From Timema cristinae (taxonomy: Eukaryota > Arthropoda > Insecta > Phasmatodea > Timematidae), in assembly GCA_039000515.1 (NCBI GenBank), contig JBCFYV010011135.1:24110235-24174234 (forward strand): DNA of 64,000 nt, in the 5' to 3' direction. A program made the position numbers and the translations under genes. Positions 1 through 10,645 of the stretch are shown here, piece after piece (the first letter of the stretch is position 1; every line of letters starts with the position of its first letter). The notes below the pieces were generated by a model. That model searched no databases. It had not been told where the DNA came from and saw nothing but the letters and a program-made list of their open reading frames with translations.

Positions 1-230
1 ATGGTATTGAAATAGTTCAGTGTTTTATATATTTCTTTTGAGAGTATGTGATATTCTTGCAAAACGATTATGGCCAAAGCCTGAGCCCCATTTCTTTGAA
101 TCATTCCAATGATCCAATTAATAATCTCTTTAAAATCGTTACTAGAATCCAAACTATCAAGAGAAATATTTAATTTTGTTTCGATTTTGCAAACAAAGTA
201 AGTCATTAAAATAATTATTAACACATTCAT
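1..230 (-). CDS. Ionotropic receptor IR-A, 5' end (cut by window edge)
   Basis: Read on the minus strand, an open frame of 76 codons runs from an ATG at 230-228 to the window edge without interruption. It begins MNVLIIILMTYFVCKIETKL, a short basic-poor, hydrophobic stretch expected of a signal peptide. It matches the start of the three complete copies further right nearly residue for residue, for example the shared FKEIINWIIGMI and LQEYHIL motifs. The start is the ATG conserved in all four copies, inside the shared context cttacaatgaa. IRs are ligand-gated cation channels of the sensory neuron membrane. This piece covers only the signal peptide and the beginning of the extracellular ligand-binding lobe. 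It is the only copy with no frameshift in the visible part, and it faces away from the other three, so it could be the least damaged member. Confidence 0.85.
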   Translation of the reverse strand, partial: MNVLIIILMTYFVCKIETKLNISLDSLDSSNDFKEIINWIIGMIQRNGAQALAIIVLQEYHILSKEIYKTLNYFNT

Positions 231-1765
231 TGTAAGCTTCTAATTTTTACAACATAATTATAAATTTATCAGGGGTTCTTGTTTAATTAATTTTTAAAAA
301 ACAATAATATTAAACTTATTTAATTGCATTCGAACCCAATGAATATCCAGTTGTCTGGTGTTCAAGTTATTAATTTTAGAAAAACAAATATTAGAAGTGA
401 AGATTAGCTATGGGATGATTTTCATTAACAATATTCATAAAAGTGTCACTTCATTTCATTTAATAATTCTACACCTTATATTATTACTTAGCTCTATATA
501 CAAAAAAATTCAAACTATACATTTAAAAAAAATTAATTTCATCATTTGACAGTTTTAATGCAATAGTCGGAAAACGTTAAACACGCGAGGCTTGGCGGTA
601 TTTTTTGTGTGGTCAGAAATTAATTAAAAATAAAATCTTTCCATTGTTTTGCTTTACAAATGTTGAAATCATTACTACCAGTCAACTTCTTCTTTATCTA
701 GTAAAAATAAAGCTTTATTTTACATAATTATACATCATAGCAGACTTGATTTGTTTGCACATTTTTTAATAAAAAATGAAGAATGCTTTTTTTCTAAAAT
801 AAGTGTATGTTTATGTTCTTAGAGATACAAGGTTGTTTTCATCTTTAAATTATATTTCCAGTTTAATCACTGATCCCAGATTTCTTTTTTCTTTTTCTGA
901 TAAATATAAAATTTAAACCTTAAAATTTAATCTTAGTTTTTATTTATTATTTTACGTATTCATTGAAGAAGACTCACTAGCACAAATGTTCAAATTTTTT
1001 TTCACAAAGAATTATTTAGAATCAAGTGTTTTATAGACTCGTTCATTGTAGAAAAACATTTAATGTATATCTTTTTTATGATAGCTGATACTATTTCATG
1101 GAACTTCAATATATTTATATTATATACAGCTAAAAAAATAATTTTCAACACAATTATCCCAAAGTAACTTTCTAGCGAGACTCCTTCCTATCAACTGAAA
1201 TGTAACATATAATTCCATGTATTATTTCATTTTGTTTCCCAATCTATATATTTGAATGTTTCCATTTCAACCTTAACACGCAACCTAAATAATTTATTTA
1301 ACATGTTGAGATATAGAACGATTCAATAAATGATAAACTTCATTAATATTATAACGAGTGAATTTACAGTTAGTTCATGAAAAATAAATGGTATGGAGCA
1401 CCGAACAGACTTTCATTCTCTTTGATCTCTAATTCGAGTCATTTACAAAAATGTCTAAAATATGTGATTCAACAACATAATATACACTGTTGTAGAGAAA
1501 CTCGATCAAGGAGCATAAATTAAATAATACACACTTTTACAGAAACATTTAAAAAGAAAGAGAATTGCCATGCACCATTTTATTAATATCATTCATGATA
1601 GAAGGCCCAGCTCAGATCCTAGCTCGCACGATGTGTGCGGGTGGAATGGAAATGGAAAGACAAGAAATGTGTGAAGTGCATTTATATTTTAATTGTTCCT
1701 CGAAATTTTACACGGTGACGATGGGAGACAAAGTTTCTGGTTTAAGAACTATGGTATGTCGTTAT
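231..1765 (-). promoter_or_regulatory. Upstream region of IR-A, shared with the other IR copies
   Basis: No gene is visible. In reverse complement the stretch to about 1,500 aligns with 9,340-10,645 (before IR-B), 20,020-21,326 (IR-C) and 30,400-31,706 (IR-D). The best conserved blocks lie about 340-480 bp and about 1.2 kb before the start codon (for example ctgaccacac and the gtctgttcggtg block). Bases 1,560-1,765 match only the region before IR-D (30,180-30,350), so A and D share a longer 5' flank. Promoter function is inferred from position and conservation only; recent duplication alone could explain the conservation. Confidence 0.4.
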
Positions 1766-2059
1766 TAAAATTAAATTTTATCAAATATTATAAAATTATC
1801 AATAATGGCCATTTCAGTGTTGTTTTTATCCACTTATCATTTAATATTTCAACAATATCCAGAATTAGGAACTCTTTATCTCCAGTAATCTTTAGTCAGA
1901 AATAATTCACGTGCAATAGTGTTCGTGTAAATCTACTATTTCTAGCTGGTTGTATCACAGAGTGAATAGGCATGTGATGCACGCTCTTGATAACATTTTT
2001 ATTGACCATTGCTATCATTTTATCTAGTTTTTTTTATAGGAAGAAACAAACGAGAAGTG

Positions 2060-2770
2060 GAAAACAATACGCATTTAATAAGGACACTCCTCAATGATCT
2101 ACTTTAGAGAATATCCTTCTTCAAATAGTCATTTAGTCACATTTAAAGATATCTGAATTATTGGAGAAGATTCAATACATGTAATTGTCCTATTAAATGA
2201 AACCATGCTATGGCCATATTATATGTTTGGCACAAAATAAAAACCTTTTAAATAGCATATTTATAAGTTTAAAACAAAGATATTTATAATTCAGCACATC
2301 TTCAAAACTAACACCCGTACTTTCACCTTTAGAAAGTGCTACCCAAAGCCCAGACTTCACTGTTACAAGGTATCGAAACCAGGAAAGTAATGAGGTGTCA
2401 TCAATAAGCTGTTGAAACTTTCCTGATATTCATTTGGCAGAACAAAACTTAACTACAAATATAAAAGAAACAACACAATTATAATTGAGGAAACTGACAA
2501 ACGGAATGTTGCCTTAGTCTCAAAGACTCGATACGGCTCAAAAATTGTTCACGTTTCAAAGTGCGTGTCCTTGATATATAGTTTCCAAAATTCTATAATT
2601 ATTGGCAGAGAACAGAATACGGCTGCTAAAGTACTATTTATGAAAGGTAAAATTATATCCATGTATTGTGGGATATGTTGAGAGTTTGGTTCAGAATATG
2701 TCAAACAAAATGTGATGCAGGAAATCGTGGATGTGAATCTAATCTTTGGATGCTCAAGGACAATGCATAC
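2060..2770 (-). pseudogene. Ionotropic receptor relic behind IR-A
   Basis: Minus-strand conceptual translation in shifting frames recovers IR landmarks in order. A membrane segment comes first, with IPQYMDIILPF and then VFCSLPIIIEFWK (TM1). It is followed by a degenerate pore and TM2 region, then NEYQESFNSLLMTPHYFPGF, the counterpart of the AYQGSLTSYLTTPHYYPD motif of the nearby genes, and finally IIEECPY near the end of the S2 lobe. Stops and frameshifts are frequent, so this copy is dead. It is much more diverged from IR-A to IR-D than they are from each other, and so represents a second IR lineage. A matching relic on the plus strand at 28,560-29,340 has the same position relative to IR-D, which shows that the relic and IR were duplicated together in inverted orientation. 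Confidence 0.7.
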
Positions 2771-3070
2771 CTGTCAATAGGGATCTAAGAAAAATATCAA
2801 TAATTTAAAATATATAAATATTTTTCTTTAAAAATATAATTTTTTTCTTTCGATACTTTTTATTCGATATTTTCACTGATATTAGTACTCACACTCCGGT
2901 ATCGATCGGTATCGAAACAAGTTCAGTTTTTGTTATCTTCACTCATACTGGGATTAATTGTTACTAGGGTGGATGGCGGAGAAAGAACAAATGACACTCT
3001 TTCAATATTCTCACTAATTTTCTGCATGACAAGCCAGAAGCAACAAAAATATTAAATATATTTTTGATCA

Positions 3071-3256
3071 TCAGGATTCACATCTGTTTTTTCCTCTTTG
3101 TTTATCAATACATACTGATGCCTGACCGGTTGATGGGTCAACTGTCAACCAGTTTACTTTTCCTTCCTTAAATTCAATTAATATTTCAAGATTAAAATTT
3201 TGACACCGATATTTGAGAGTAATATTGTAATCTGTAGATAATAATTGTATAGTCAT
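3071..3256 (-). CDS. Possible terminal exon, unknown product
   Basis: A minus-strand frame of about 61 codons follows an acceptor-like sequence (ttgattttcag) just beyond 3,256 and ends at a stop near 3,071. The peptide is hydrophilic (KVNWLTVDPSTGQASVCIDK) and matches no family I recognise. It lies next to the IR relic on the same strand but does not align with the IR copies. The exon reading depends only on length and one splice-like motif, so chance is a real alternative. Confidence 0.2.
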   Translation of the reverse strand: MTIQLLSTDYNITLKYRCQNFNLEILIEFKEGKVNWLTVDPSTGQASVCIDKQRGKNRCES

Positions 3257-3339
3257 AACCTGAAAATCAATTTTTCAGATGGTGATACATCTAATTTTTT
3301 TTGGATCTAATATTAGTAAAGTTAGCCATACTAGCTATG

Positions 3340-3835
3340 AGATTATCATTAAGGGGTACATTCTCTTTATTTTATGTTCGCTGGGCTCTGGCTTTGTGTT
3401 TATTTGCTGAGTGGACTCCTTCCCGCCTTCGTTCCGTTCGTCGAGCAAAGGGGAAGAAGGCCCTAAAGCCTCTCCAGAGGTAGCTAGCTTCCTTCCAGTT
3501 GGGGTTCTAGGGGACTGTGGAGGACTGGAAGTACCATCCAGATGCGCTGGATTCGTTGATGGCCAGCCGCTGGTACCGTGGCCAAGAAAGACGTATCTTG
3601 GATCACAGCATCAAAGGCTTGGACTACTGGTTTGCTGAGGATCTCCGGAGAATGTCTGTTCTAGGGGCAGAAAATTTGTACCATGGCTACAAACAACATA
3701 GCCCCCGACCTTCACCACCTTAAAAGAGCGAACATCACCTACCCCATTTTATTGGGAGGTCAGCACCCTAACTACGGACACTCCATGCACATCGTACGGA
3801 AGACTGCTAATCGGCCGAGTTAGACAAGAAAACAA
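3340..3835 (+). other. GC-richer island with short unknown ORF (3,517-3,723)
   Basis: Base composition changes abruptly from AT-rich to about half GC. The best frame, 3,517-3,723, starts MEDWKYHPDALDSL and contains RWYRGQERRILDHSIKGLDY, which reads like real protein rather than noise. I do not recognise the family. It abuts the tandem repeat at 3,838-4,345, which is similarly GC-rich, so both may belong to one mobile element or to a captured exon. No terminal repeats or target duplications were found. Confidence 0.25.
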
Positions 3836-3837
3836 GA

Positions 3838-4345
3838 ACTAAGTTTGGGGAAAAGAGAGAGAAGGGCAATCACGTGTGACTCCTTAACCCATTATGGCTA
3901 TCCTCACGAAGCAGTGTGCAGGCGCCAAGCTTGGGGAAAAGATCGAGAAGTGCAATCACGTGTGTCTCCCTAACCCCTTATGGCTATCCTCATGACGCTG
4001 TGCGCAGGCGCAGCTTGGGAAAGATTGAGAAGTGCAATCACGTGTGTCTCCCAAACCCTTTGGCTATCCTCACGACGCTGTGCGCAAGGCGCCTGCTTGG
4101 GAAAAGATACGAGTAGTGCAATACCGTGTGTTCCCTAACCTCTCATGGCTATTCCACGACGCTGTGCGCAGGTGCCAAGCTTGGGAAAAGATCGAGAATG
4201 CAATAACGTGTGTCTCCTTAACCTCTTGTGGATATTCCCTCGACGTTGTGCGCAGGCGCCAAGCTTGGGGAAAAGATCGAGAAGTGCAATCACGTGTGTC
4301 TCCTTAACCTCTCATGGCTATTCTCACGACGCTGTGCGCAGGCTT
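3838..4345. repeat. Tandem repeat, about 82-84 bp x 6
   Basis: The phrase tgcaatcacgtgtgtctcc recurs near 3,868, 3,952, 4,036, 4,119, 4,200 and 4,287, each time followed by a gctatcctcacgacgctgtgcgcaggc-like block. The spacing is 81-87 bp. Several ORFs cross it only because the period is near a multiple of three. Confidence 0.85.
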
Positions 4346-5349
4346 TGATGAGAAGGCCATTTATGACTTGCTGTGAATGACTTCGCTTATCATGAGATTT
4401 TTCCCTACCTATTTTCACCACTGTTCAAACTTAGATATAAGCTAGTACCCAAAAAGGAATTTCACTTTTTGATGCTGATAGGAACTTACCATCATGTAAG
4501 GGATCGTCATTTTGGAGAAGTTTTTTTATATTTTTTTTTATTGGAAAATTATGGAGCTTGAATCCAGTCGAAATTATGTAGGGCTTGAACTTTGTTATTA
4601 TTTTGACTTTTTTTTTTTTTCTAATAAGCTTTGTTTTGGAAACAGACGTAAAATGGTCTCAAAACCATTTTGGATCCGAGTTCGGATGACTTACTCTTGA
4701 TTAAATATTTTTTAAATTTAACTTTTGAATGATATCTCACATTATAATTTTTGCCTTTAAATTACTATTGTAGTAAGTCCAAGAGTAACTTTCGATGTTT
4801 AGTATCAACGGATATACATATATTAGGTATTTTTGTAATGTTAGGTATTTACTGATAAATTAGCTGATAGAGTAGAATTAACTTAATTAGTTAAATTCCA
4901 TACTTACCGCGGTCTCACGGATTGTTGATTATAATAAATTGTGTTTATGATCAGCTACAAATGTTGAAGTATTGTTCATGTTATTTGTTTCCATTCAAGT
5001 TTAGCAAAACCCTTACTCACTCAATATCTATAGCTGAATTATATGTTTTATAATTAGTTCAAATAGTTAATTGTGGAATGTGGATACTTGGTCTGGACTT
5101 TTTGAGTGTAGGTCAATTAAAGATCCCTGTGATCTGCCACTTCTATTTGTTGCCTTGCAACCTTTCCACTATGGCTGGTTTCTTGCCAAGCATGCATGGC
5201 GTGCTTGTTCAAGTTACCTAAGAGTTTAGTGAGAACGGTTGAATAGGTTTGTTATAAATATCTATAACTGTATAAATTCATATATTAATATATGTAAATA
5301 TAATAACTAATGAATTTATTTTAAAACTATTAAGCTATTAATAAGTTTT
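4346..5349. other. No gene seen
   Basis: AT-rich sequence with short chance ORFs only. A segment at 5,220-5,250 (gagaacggttgaatagg) recurs in inverted orientation at 27,755-27,775, near an edge of another cluster unit. Confidence 0.4.
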
Positions 5350-5372
5350 AAATAAATGTGTATATATATATA

Positions 5373-5406
<34 letters not shown>
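5350..5406. repeat. (TA)n microsatellite
   Basis: Almost pure TA dinucleotides broken once. It lies at the left edge of the B unit, as other TA arrays lie at the edges of the C unit. Confidence 0.9.
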
Positions 5407-5407
<1 letters not shown>

Positions 5408-5719
5408 CGAATAAAATACATCCTGTATATATGACTTGCATTGCTCCATTTTCTTTTTAATATATATTGATATGTATAGCAACAACATCTCTTTTAACCT
5501 CTGGATTCGTTTGGGAATATTCAGACACAAATAATCAAAGCCTCACTGGATTTTTTATTCTAGTTTTGGGGGAAAAGGTGGGTGAGGCGTATTTAGCACT
5601 AACTTAAGGACATTGCTTATCTGTGACGTGTTGTCAGATCAAGATAGGATTTCCCGTGTTAAACATTTTATTCTAGGAGATATAAGATATTTATTTGAAA
5701 CATAAACCATGAATTCTAA

Positions 5720-5985
5720 TATTATTATTATTATTATTTAGCACCGCGTATTAACTATCCGTTCGGGTTATACGCTTTAAGTACTAATTACGCTAATGAA
5801 TTAGGAATTGGGTTAGGTTGAATAAGAGGAAGTGAACCCGCATTTGCGTGGAGGGAGAGTGGAAAACCATTTTGGAAAAACCACCCTCAGTTCACCCGAC
5901 CGAGATTCGAACCTCGATCTCCCCGTCCTCAGCAGTCGAGCTCAACATGACTAGCGCGTTAGCCAGCTACGCCACCAAGGCGGGT
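5720..5985 (-). mobile_element. SINE-B copy
   Basis: In reverse complement it reads from a tRNA-like head (gccttggtggcgtagctggc, with a GGTTCGAATCT-type B box) through a body to the shared tail ending gcggtgctaaat and an (ATT)n run. The C unit (near 17,236) has the same flanks without the element, so it inserted after the B/C duplication. A short ctaa(at) duplication flanks it. Confidence 0.85.
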
Positions 5986-7194
5986 CTAAATTATTCTTTG
6001 ATAGACTTGCATTGGCAGAAAATTATTATACTTATCTTGTTTTTTTTTATAAATAACCTAAAATTAAGCTATTTTCCTTAATCATGAAAATATCATTCTG
6101 CACGAGTCTTGCTGCCAGGGTGTATATTAAAAATGTTCATATAAGTTAAATATCTATTTAAAATAGAAAACAAGAAAAAATTATTTTAAAAAGCTTATCA
6201 ATGTTTCAAGGATCAAATAATATTGTGAGTTTGTAAACCCGTCAGAGGAAGAGGTAAATTGCATCGGTAGATAAACAAGAAGCGTTACATGGTGAACTAC
6301 TAATTTTCTTTCCTCTTTTTATATCATTCATTAATGTGGCGTCCAAGTATGATAGTGCTTAGACAGCTTAGGTGCGTCTAGCTAAGATGCAGCATGCTTC
6401 GCGAAATAGCTCCTTAGTCTCCAACATAACGTCGTTATGTTTTTGAAGGCTACAGTGAAAAAGAAGGCAAAGTCAAACTTTAACTCAAATTGTGCTGGTG
6501 CTGATATTATTTAGAAAATCATGAGACCTTTCTAATACACTTTAGAAAGATAGTGGTTAAAAGAAGTATCTGTCATATATCAATTAATTTTTGTTATTAT
6601 TTTCTGAGGGTTCTAATGTGTTTTAGATATTAAATCTGCTGTCCCGGAAAATGCGATTTTTTTTTTTTTTAACTTACATCCTCCATTTGTTTGGCGTGCT
6701 CAGTATACAACCAATTATCGATCAATACAACACAATATACATTCAAACGGAGGTCATGAGGAATTTGTTTTATCATTTCTGTTGAGGGCGAGCACCTGCT
6801 TCGGTGACCACATGGTTTAACGCGCCACTCTCAGAGTAGAGTAGACTGACGATTACTGGGGAGACCATGGTTCATATCTTGGTCGGGAGTAATGAGGGTA
6901 GTGTTTGATTTATTTATTTTTAAATCATTTGCCTTCCACGCAAATCGGGTACATTACCTTTAACTGTAACTTTCTTAATTCCTAACACCAATAGCGTAAT
7001 TATACTACTATAAAGCCACACGACTGACTCCTTCACTGACATTAATGTTTACCCACTTCCAGATGAGCTGGAAACTTGAGATTTGGCAAACTTATAGCTT
7101 ATATTAATGAATCAGATAGCCGAAGCTATCATCTATGCATTTTGGTGAGGATAGCACCTCTTAGATATCATATCCTGAAAATTGAAAAATGACA

Positions 7195-7265
7195 CCTGGA
7201 CACAGGAATCGAACCCGGGACCTTCGGCTTAGTACGCCACTGCTCTTACCACTGAGCTATCCAGG
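7195..7265 (-). other. tRNA-like module (71 nt) inside the insertion
   Basis: A seven-base-pair acceptor-like stem (CCTGGAT / GTCCAGG), a perfect A box (TAGCTCAGTGG) and a perfect B box (GGTTCGATTCC) are present. The T stem is imperfect, and no 3' CCA or oligo-T terminator follows. Because near-identical modules occur inside dispersed repeats, I read it as a pol III promoter of a repeat rather than a working tRNA gene. Confidence 0.45.
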
Positions 7266-7549
7266 TGTCATTTTTCAATTTTCAGGATATGATATCTAAG
7301 AGGTGCTATCCTCACCAAAATGCATAGATGCTTCGGCTATCTGATTCATTAATATATGCAATCCCGTACAATTATAATATATAATTGTCAATTGGCTGCA
7401 TAATGCCAACTACCGAGTCGCGGTGGCTGCGTTGTCTGATGGCTGTGATCTTATATAATCACATGTTTATAAGCTGACGACTTCTGCACGTCCATTATAG
7501 ACTCTGCCTTAAAATATGAGTGAAGAATGACCATGGGCACGGGACGAAT

Positions 7550-7620
7550 CCTGGATAGCTCGGTGGTAAGAGCAGTGGCGTACTAAGCCGAAGGTCCCGG
7601 GTTCGATTCCCGTGTCCAGG
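7550..7620 (+). other. tRNA-like module (71 nt), second copy
   Basis: It has the same cloverleaf layout as the minus-strand module, with one A-box change (TAGCTCGGTGG). The anticodon loop would read GTACTAA (anticodon ACT, a serine type), but the long variable arm of serine tRNAs is missing, which argues against a functional tRNA. Confidence 0.4.
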
Positions 7621-8389
7621 TGTCATTTTTCAATTTTCAGGATATAATAGCTTATAGCCTATAACAGCCGAAAAAACATAAAAATAGTGGAGCAACTTTA
7701 AAGCTGGTGCTGACTATTATGTGGAGGTTTCTTGTAGCTAAACGGTAAGAACAATAAAAAAAAAGACTCTGGAATTATACTAGTTTACATCCACTTGGAA
7801 AGTAAACTCACTAATGGGAACTAAGCGAGTTAGTTTATAAGGGTATAAACCTGAACGTGTATTAAAACGTGGTGCTAAAAAAACAAAAAAATATATGTAA
7901 CAAGACTAGAGCCGGGCAGTACTTTTGAAAATGAAGACTTAAGGAAATGATTGATACGTAATTATGCTGATTTTTAAAGTTGTTTATGTTATTTTAACTG
8001 TGTCCAATAGTTATATTTATAAATACTCTTTAAAACATATTTCAATCAAAAAATTGGTAGGTCCTTAGAATATTGTCTGAATACTATTTATTGTTTTTTG
8101 TATTTTTTATGATCCAATAAATTATAAATTTATTCTAAAGTCCTTTCTTATCCTTTTTATAATATTATGAAATTGTATACAATACTTCCCAAGCTAAAAC
8201 TTATTACTAGTATCTTATTTTCAAAATAAAATTAAGATTTAAAATATATGATTTAACTATCAATCCATTAAATCTCAAACTAATCTTAAATAATAATTAG
8301 AGACTATCCAAACTATCTAAGACAACGTAAATTAACAGAATAAAATGTGAAATTACTTTTATTCCCATTACTCTTATTATGTCTTTGTC

Positions 8390-8700
8390 TTACGACAGGT
8401 CATCCCTTTTGTCGGTGAAATTGGACCCCCAATGAGGCCTGTTCTTCGCCTCATCTTTCAGTTCCGAGAAGTTTTGTATTTCCTTCAAGTCGTCCAACAT
8501 TTGAATCCTCCTCCTTACTAAGATCCTCTTTCCCTCAACCTTTCTTTTTATGACTTCGTGCAGAAGATAGGTTGTCTCAAGGATGCTTCCGATCTAGAAT
8601 TCTTTGTACCAGGGAAACATTTCCAAATTGGTTATCTTTTCACCCACTATTCTTAGACTTGTTCATTTGTCACACTCTCTATCCACCTGATACAACTAAA
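8390..8700 (-). mobile_element. RTE-like retrotransposon fragment in the B unit
   Basis: In reverse complement, the text matches the better preserved copy at 41,190-41,625: the motif encoding WTDRVTNE...RIVDEKR, followed by the RRRI-type helix and a proline-rich end. It is the C-terminal extension of a non-LTR reverse transcriptase, heavily decayed. The same fragment lies at 18,770-19,370 in the C unit. Confidence 0.65.
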
Positions 8701-9174
8701 AAGGAACAATGGTAAAACAAACCAACTTACAAATATTACAATTCAATTTATCTCACTTTCTTGATCTTAAAATATTAGCAATACTATATCACTTATCAAT
8801 TAATAATGTATTCAAAATAAATATAAAAACTTAAGTAAAGAATACTAAATGATGTATCGCAAAATTAACAAACCAAACATTCTTTCTTAATTGACATTGA
8901 AAAAACCGTCAATCCTGCAATGATAAGAATCAATAAAACACATAATGGCAATCATTTACATTAAATAGTATCCAATCACCATAGATAAAAAATAATTCAA
9001 ACCTAAACATACATATTATGTACATTTTAAACTATTTATTTTAATCGAGGTATTTAATGTGCATTCTCTGAATGAATGATAATAAGCACATGACTTAAAA
9101 TCTAGAACAGACACAACAACCAGCCCTATGGCCGTTAATTCATCAATGTGAAATGGCAAGCCTACATTTCATCC

Positions 9175-9252
9175 AATGATGTTATGCCAGGAATCGAACC
9201 TCGCACCCTTAGATCTTCAAACAAACACGCTACCGACTGTGCTTAGGTGTCG
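9175..9252 (-). mobile_element. tRNA-like SINE head remnant
   Basis: In reverse complement: cacctaagcacagtcggtag, then a B box ggttcgattcctgg. The copy at 19,848-19,922 in the C unit is almost identical, so it predates the B/C duplication. Confidence 0.5.
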
Positions 9253-9339
9253 ATAATTACATTTTTATGTTATTAAACTATAATTTGTTTTGAGTGTAAT
9301 ATTTAAGTATTCATAATGTACATTAAACTCATTTTTTTA

Positions 9340-10645
9340 CACATTTTCTCTACAACAATGTTTATTATTTAGTTGAATCACAAATTTTAGAAATTTTTAG
9401 TAAATGACTCTAATTAAAGATCAAAGAGAAAGAAAGTCTGTTCGGTGCTCCATACAATTTATGTTTCATGAACTAACTGTAAATACACTCACTCTAATAA
9501 TTATGAAGTTTCGTCATTTATTGATCGGTTATATACCTCAACATGTTAAATACATTATATAGTTAGCGTGTTAAGGTTGAAATGGAAACTGTAAAATAAA
9601 TGGGTTGAGGAACAAAATGGAAGAATAAACGGAATTGTCTGTGACATTTCAGTCGATGGGAAGGAGTCTCGTCAGAATGTTACTTTGCGATAAATGTGTT
9701 GAAAAATATATTTTTAAATGTATATAATATTAATTTATTAGAATTTCATGAAATAGAATTAGCTATCATCAAAAAGATATACATATATAATGTGTTCCTA
9801 CAATTAACCAGTCTATTAAACACTTGGGTTCTAAATAAAACTTTGTGAAAAAAAGTTGATTTAAATTATTTGAGATAGTGAGTGTTCGTCTGATAAATAC
9901 GTAAAATAATAAATCGTAACTAAGATTCAATGTTAAGGTTTGAATTTTATATTTATTAGAAAATTTTAAAAAATCCTGGATAGGTGTTTAAATTGGAAAT
10001 ACTATTTAAAGATTAAAACAATCCTGGAACTCCAAAAGCATTTACATAAACTTTTTTGTTTTAATTATTAGCGACACACTTATCTTAGAAAGAAATCTTT
10101 CTTTATTTTTTTATTTTAAAGATGTACAAACAAATTAAGTCTGGTATTATGTAAAATAAATTCTTTATTTTTACTGGACAAAGAATAAGTAGACTGCTAT
10201 TAATTATTTCAACATTCATAGAGGAAAATTATTGAAATCATTTATTTATAATTAATTTCTGACCACAAAAAAAAAACCGCAAGCCTGACGGTTTTAACGT
10301 GTTTTGATTATTGCGTTAAAACAGTCAAATGATTAACTTAAATTCAGTTATTTTTAAATGTATTGTTTGATATTTTTTTTGTATATAGATATAAGTAATG
10401 ATCAAGGGTGTAGAATGATTAAATTAAATTATGTGGCACCTTTATGAATTTAGTTAATGAAAAGCAGCTCATAGCTAATATTCATATTTATTATTTATTT
10501 AAGTAAATCTAATAACTTGAACGATACAATATTATATAATAGGTTCAAATGCAACTGAATTTGTTTAATATTATTACTTTATCAAATTGATCAAAGAAGA
10601 ACCGATTATACATTAATATTATGCTGTAAAAATTTGATGCTTACA
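9340..10645 (+). promoter_or_regulatory. Upstream region of IR-B, shared with other IR copies
   Basis: No ORF of interest. It aligns with the regions before IR-A (inverted), IR-C and IR-D. Conserved islands are gaaagtctgttcggtgctcc near 9,431 and ctgaccacaa to tcaaatgatta near 10,260-10,335. No TATA box can be singled out against the AT-rich background. Confidence 0.35.

Larger units (their letters stand above)
7008..7772. mobile_element. 765-bp insertion carrying tRNA-like modules and a foldback
   Basis: It is flanked by a perfect 10-bp duplication, aattatacta, at 6,998-7,007 and 7,773-7,782, and is absent from the equivalent site in the C unit. Inside is a tRNA-like module on the minus strand (7,195-7,265) whose flanking 95-bp arms (about 7,104-7,200 and 7,260-7,355) are inverted copies of each other. 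A second module follows on the plus strand (7,550-7,620). The arms contain the hairpin gatagc-ttcg-gctatc or a decayed form of it. The same modules occur at 29.6-30.1 kb. Confidence 0.75.
6793..7872 (+). mobile_element. SINE-C copy, split by a later insertion
   Basis: A tRNA-like head (cttcggtgaccacatggttt, B-box-like ggttcatatctt) is followed by a body at 6,900-7,007. The 3' end resumes at 7,783 and ends with the shared tail (gtataaacctgaacgtg ... gtggtgctaaa). The copy in the C unit at 18,053-18,315 is continuous, which proves the interruption is secondary. Confidence 0.75.

Noticed and set aside
5848..6081. ORF with [14 protein letters not shown] and similar ORFs at other SINE-B copies
   Set aside because: The frame runs through the SINE-B head in reverse complement; the same peptide recurs wherever SINE-B lies in that orientation.
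7195..7620. Functional tRNA genes
   Set aside because: Imperfect T stem, no long variable arm for a serine anticodon, and near-identical modules inside dispersed repeats.
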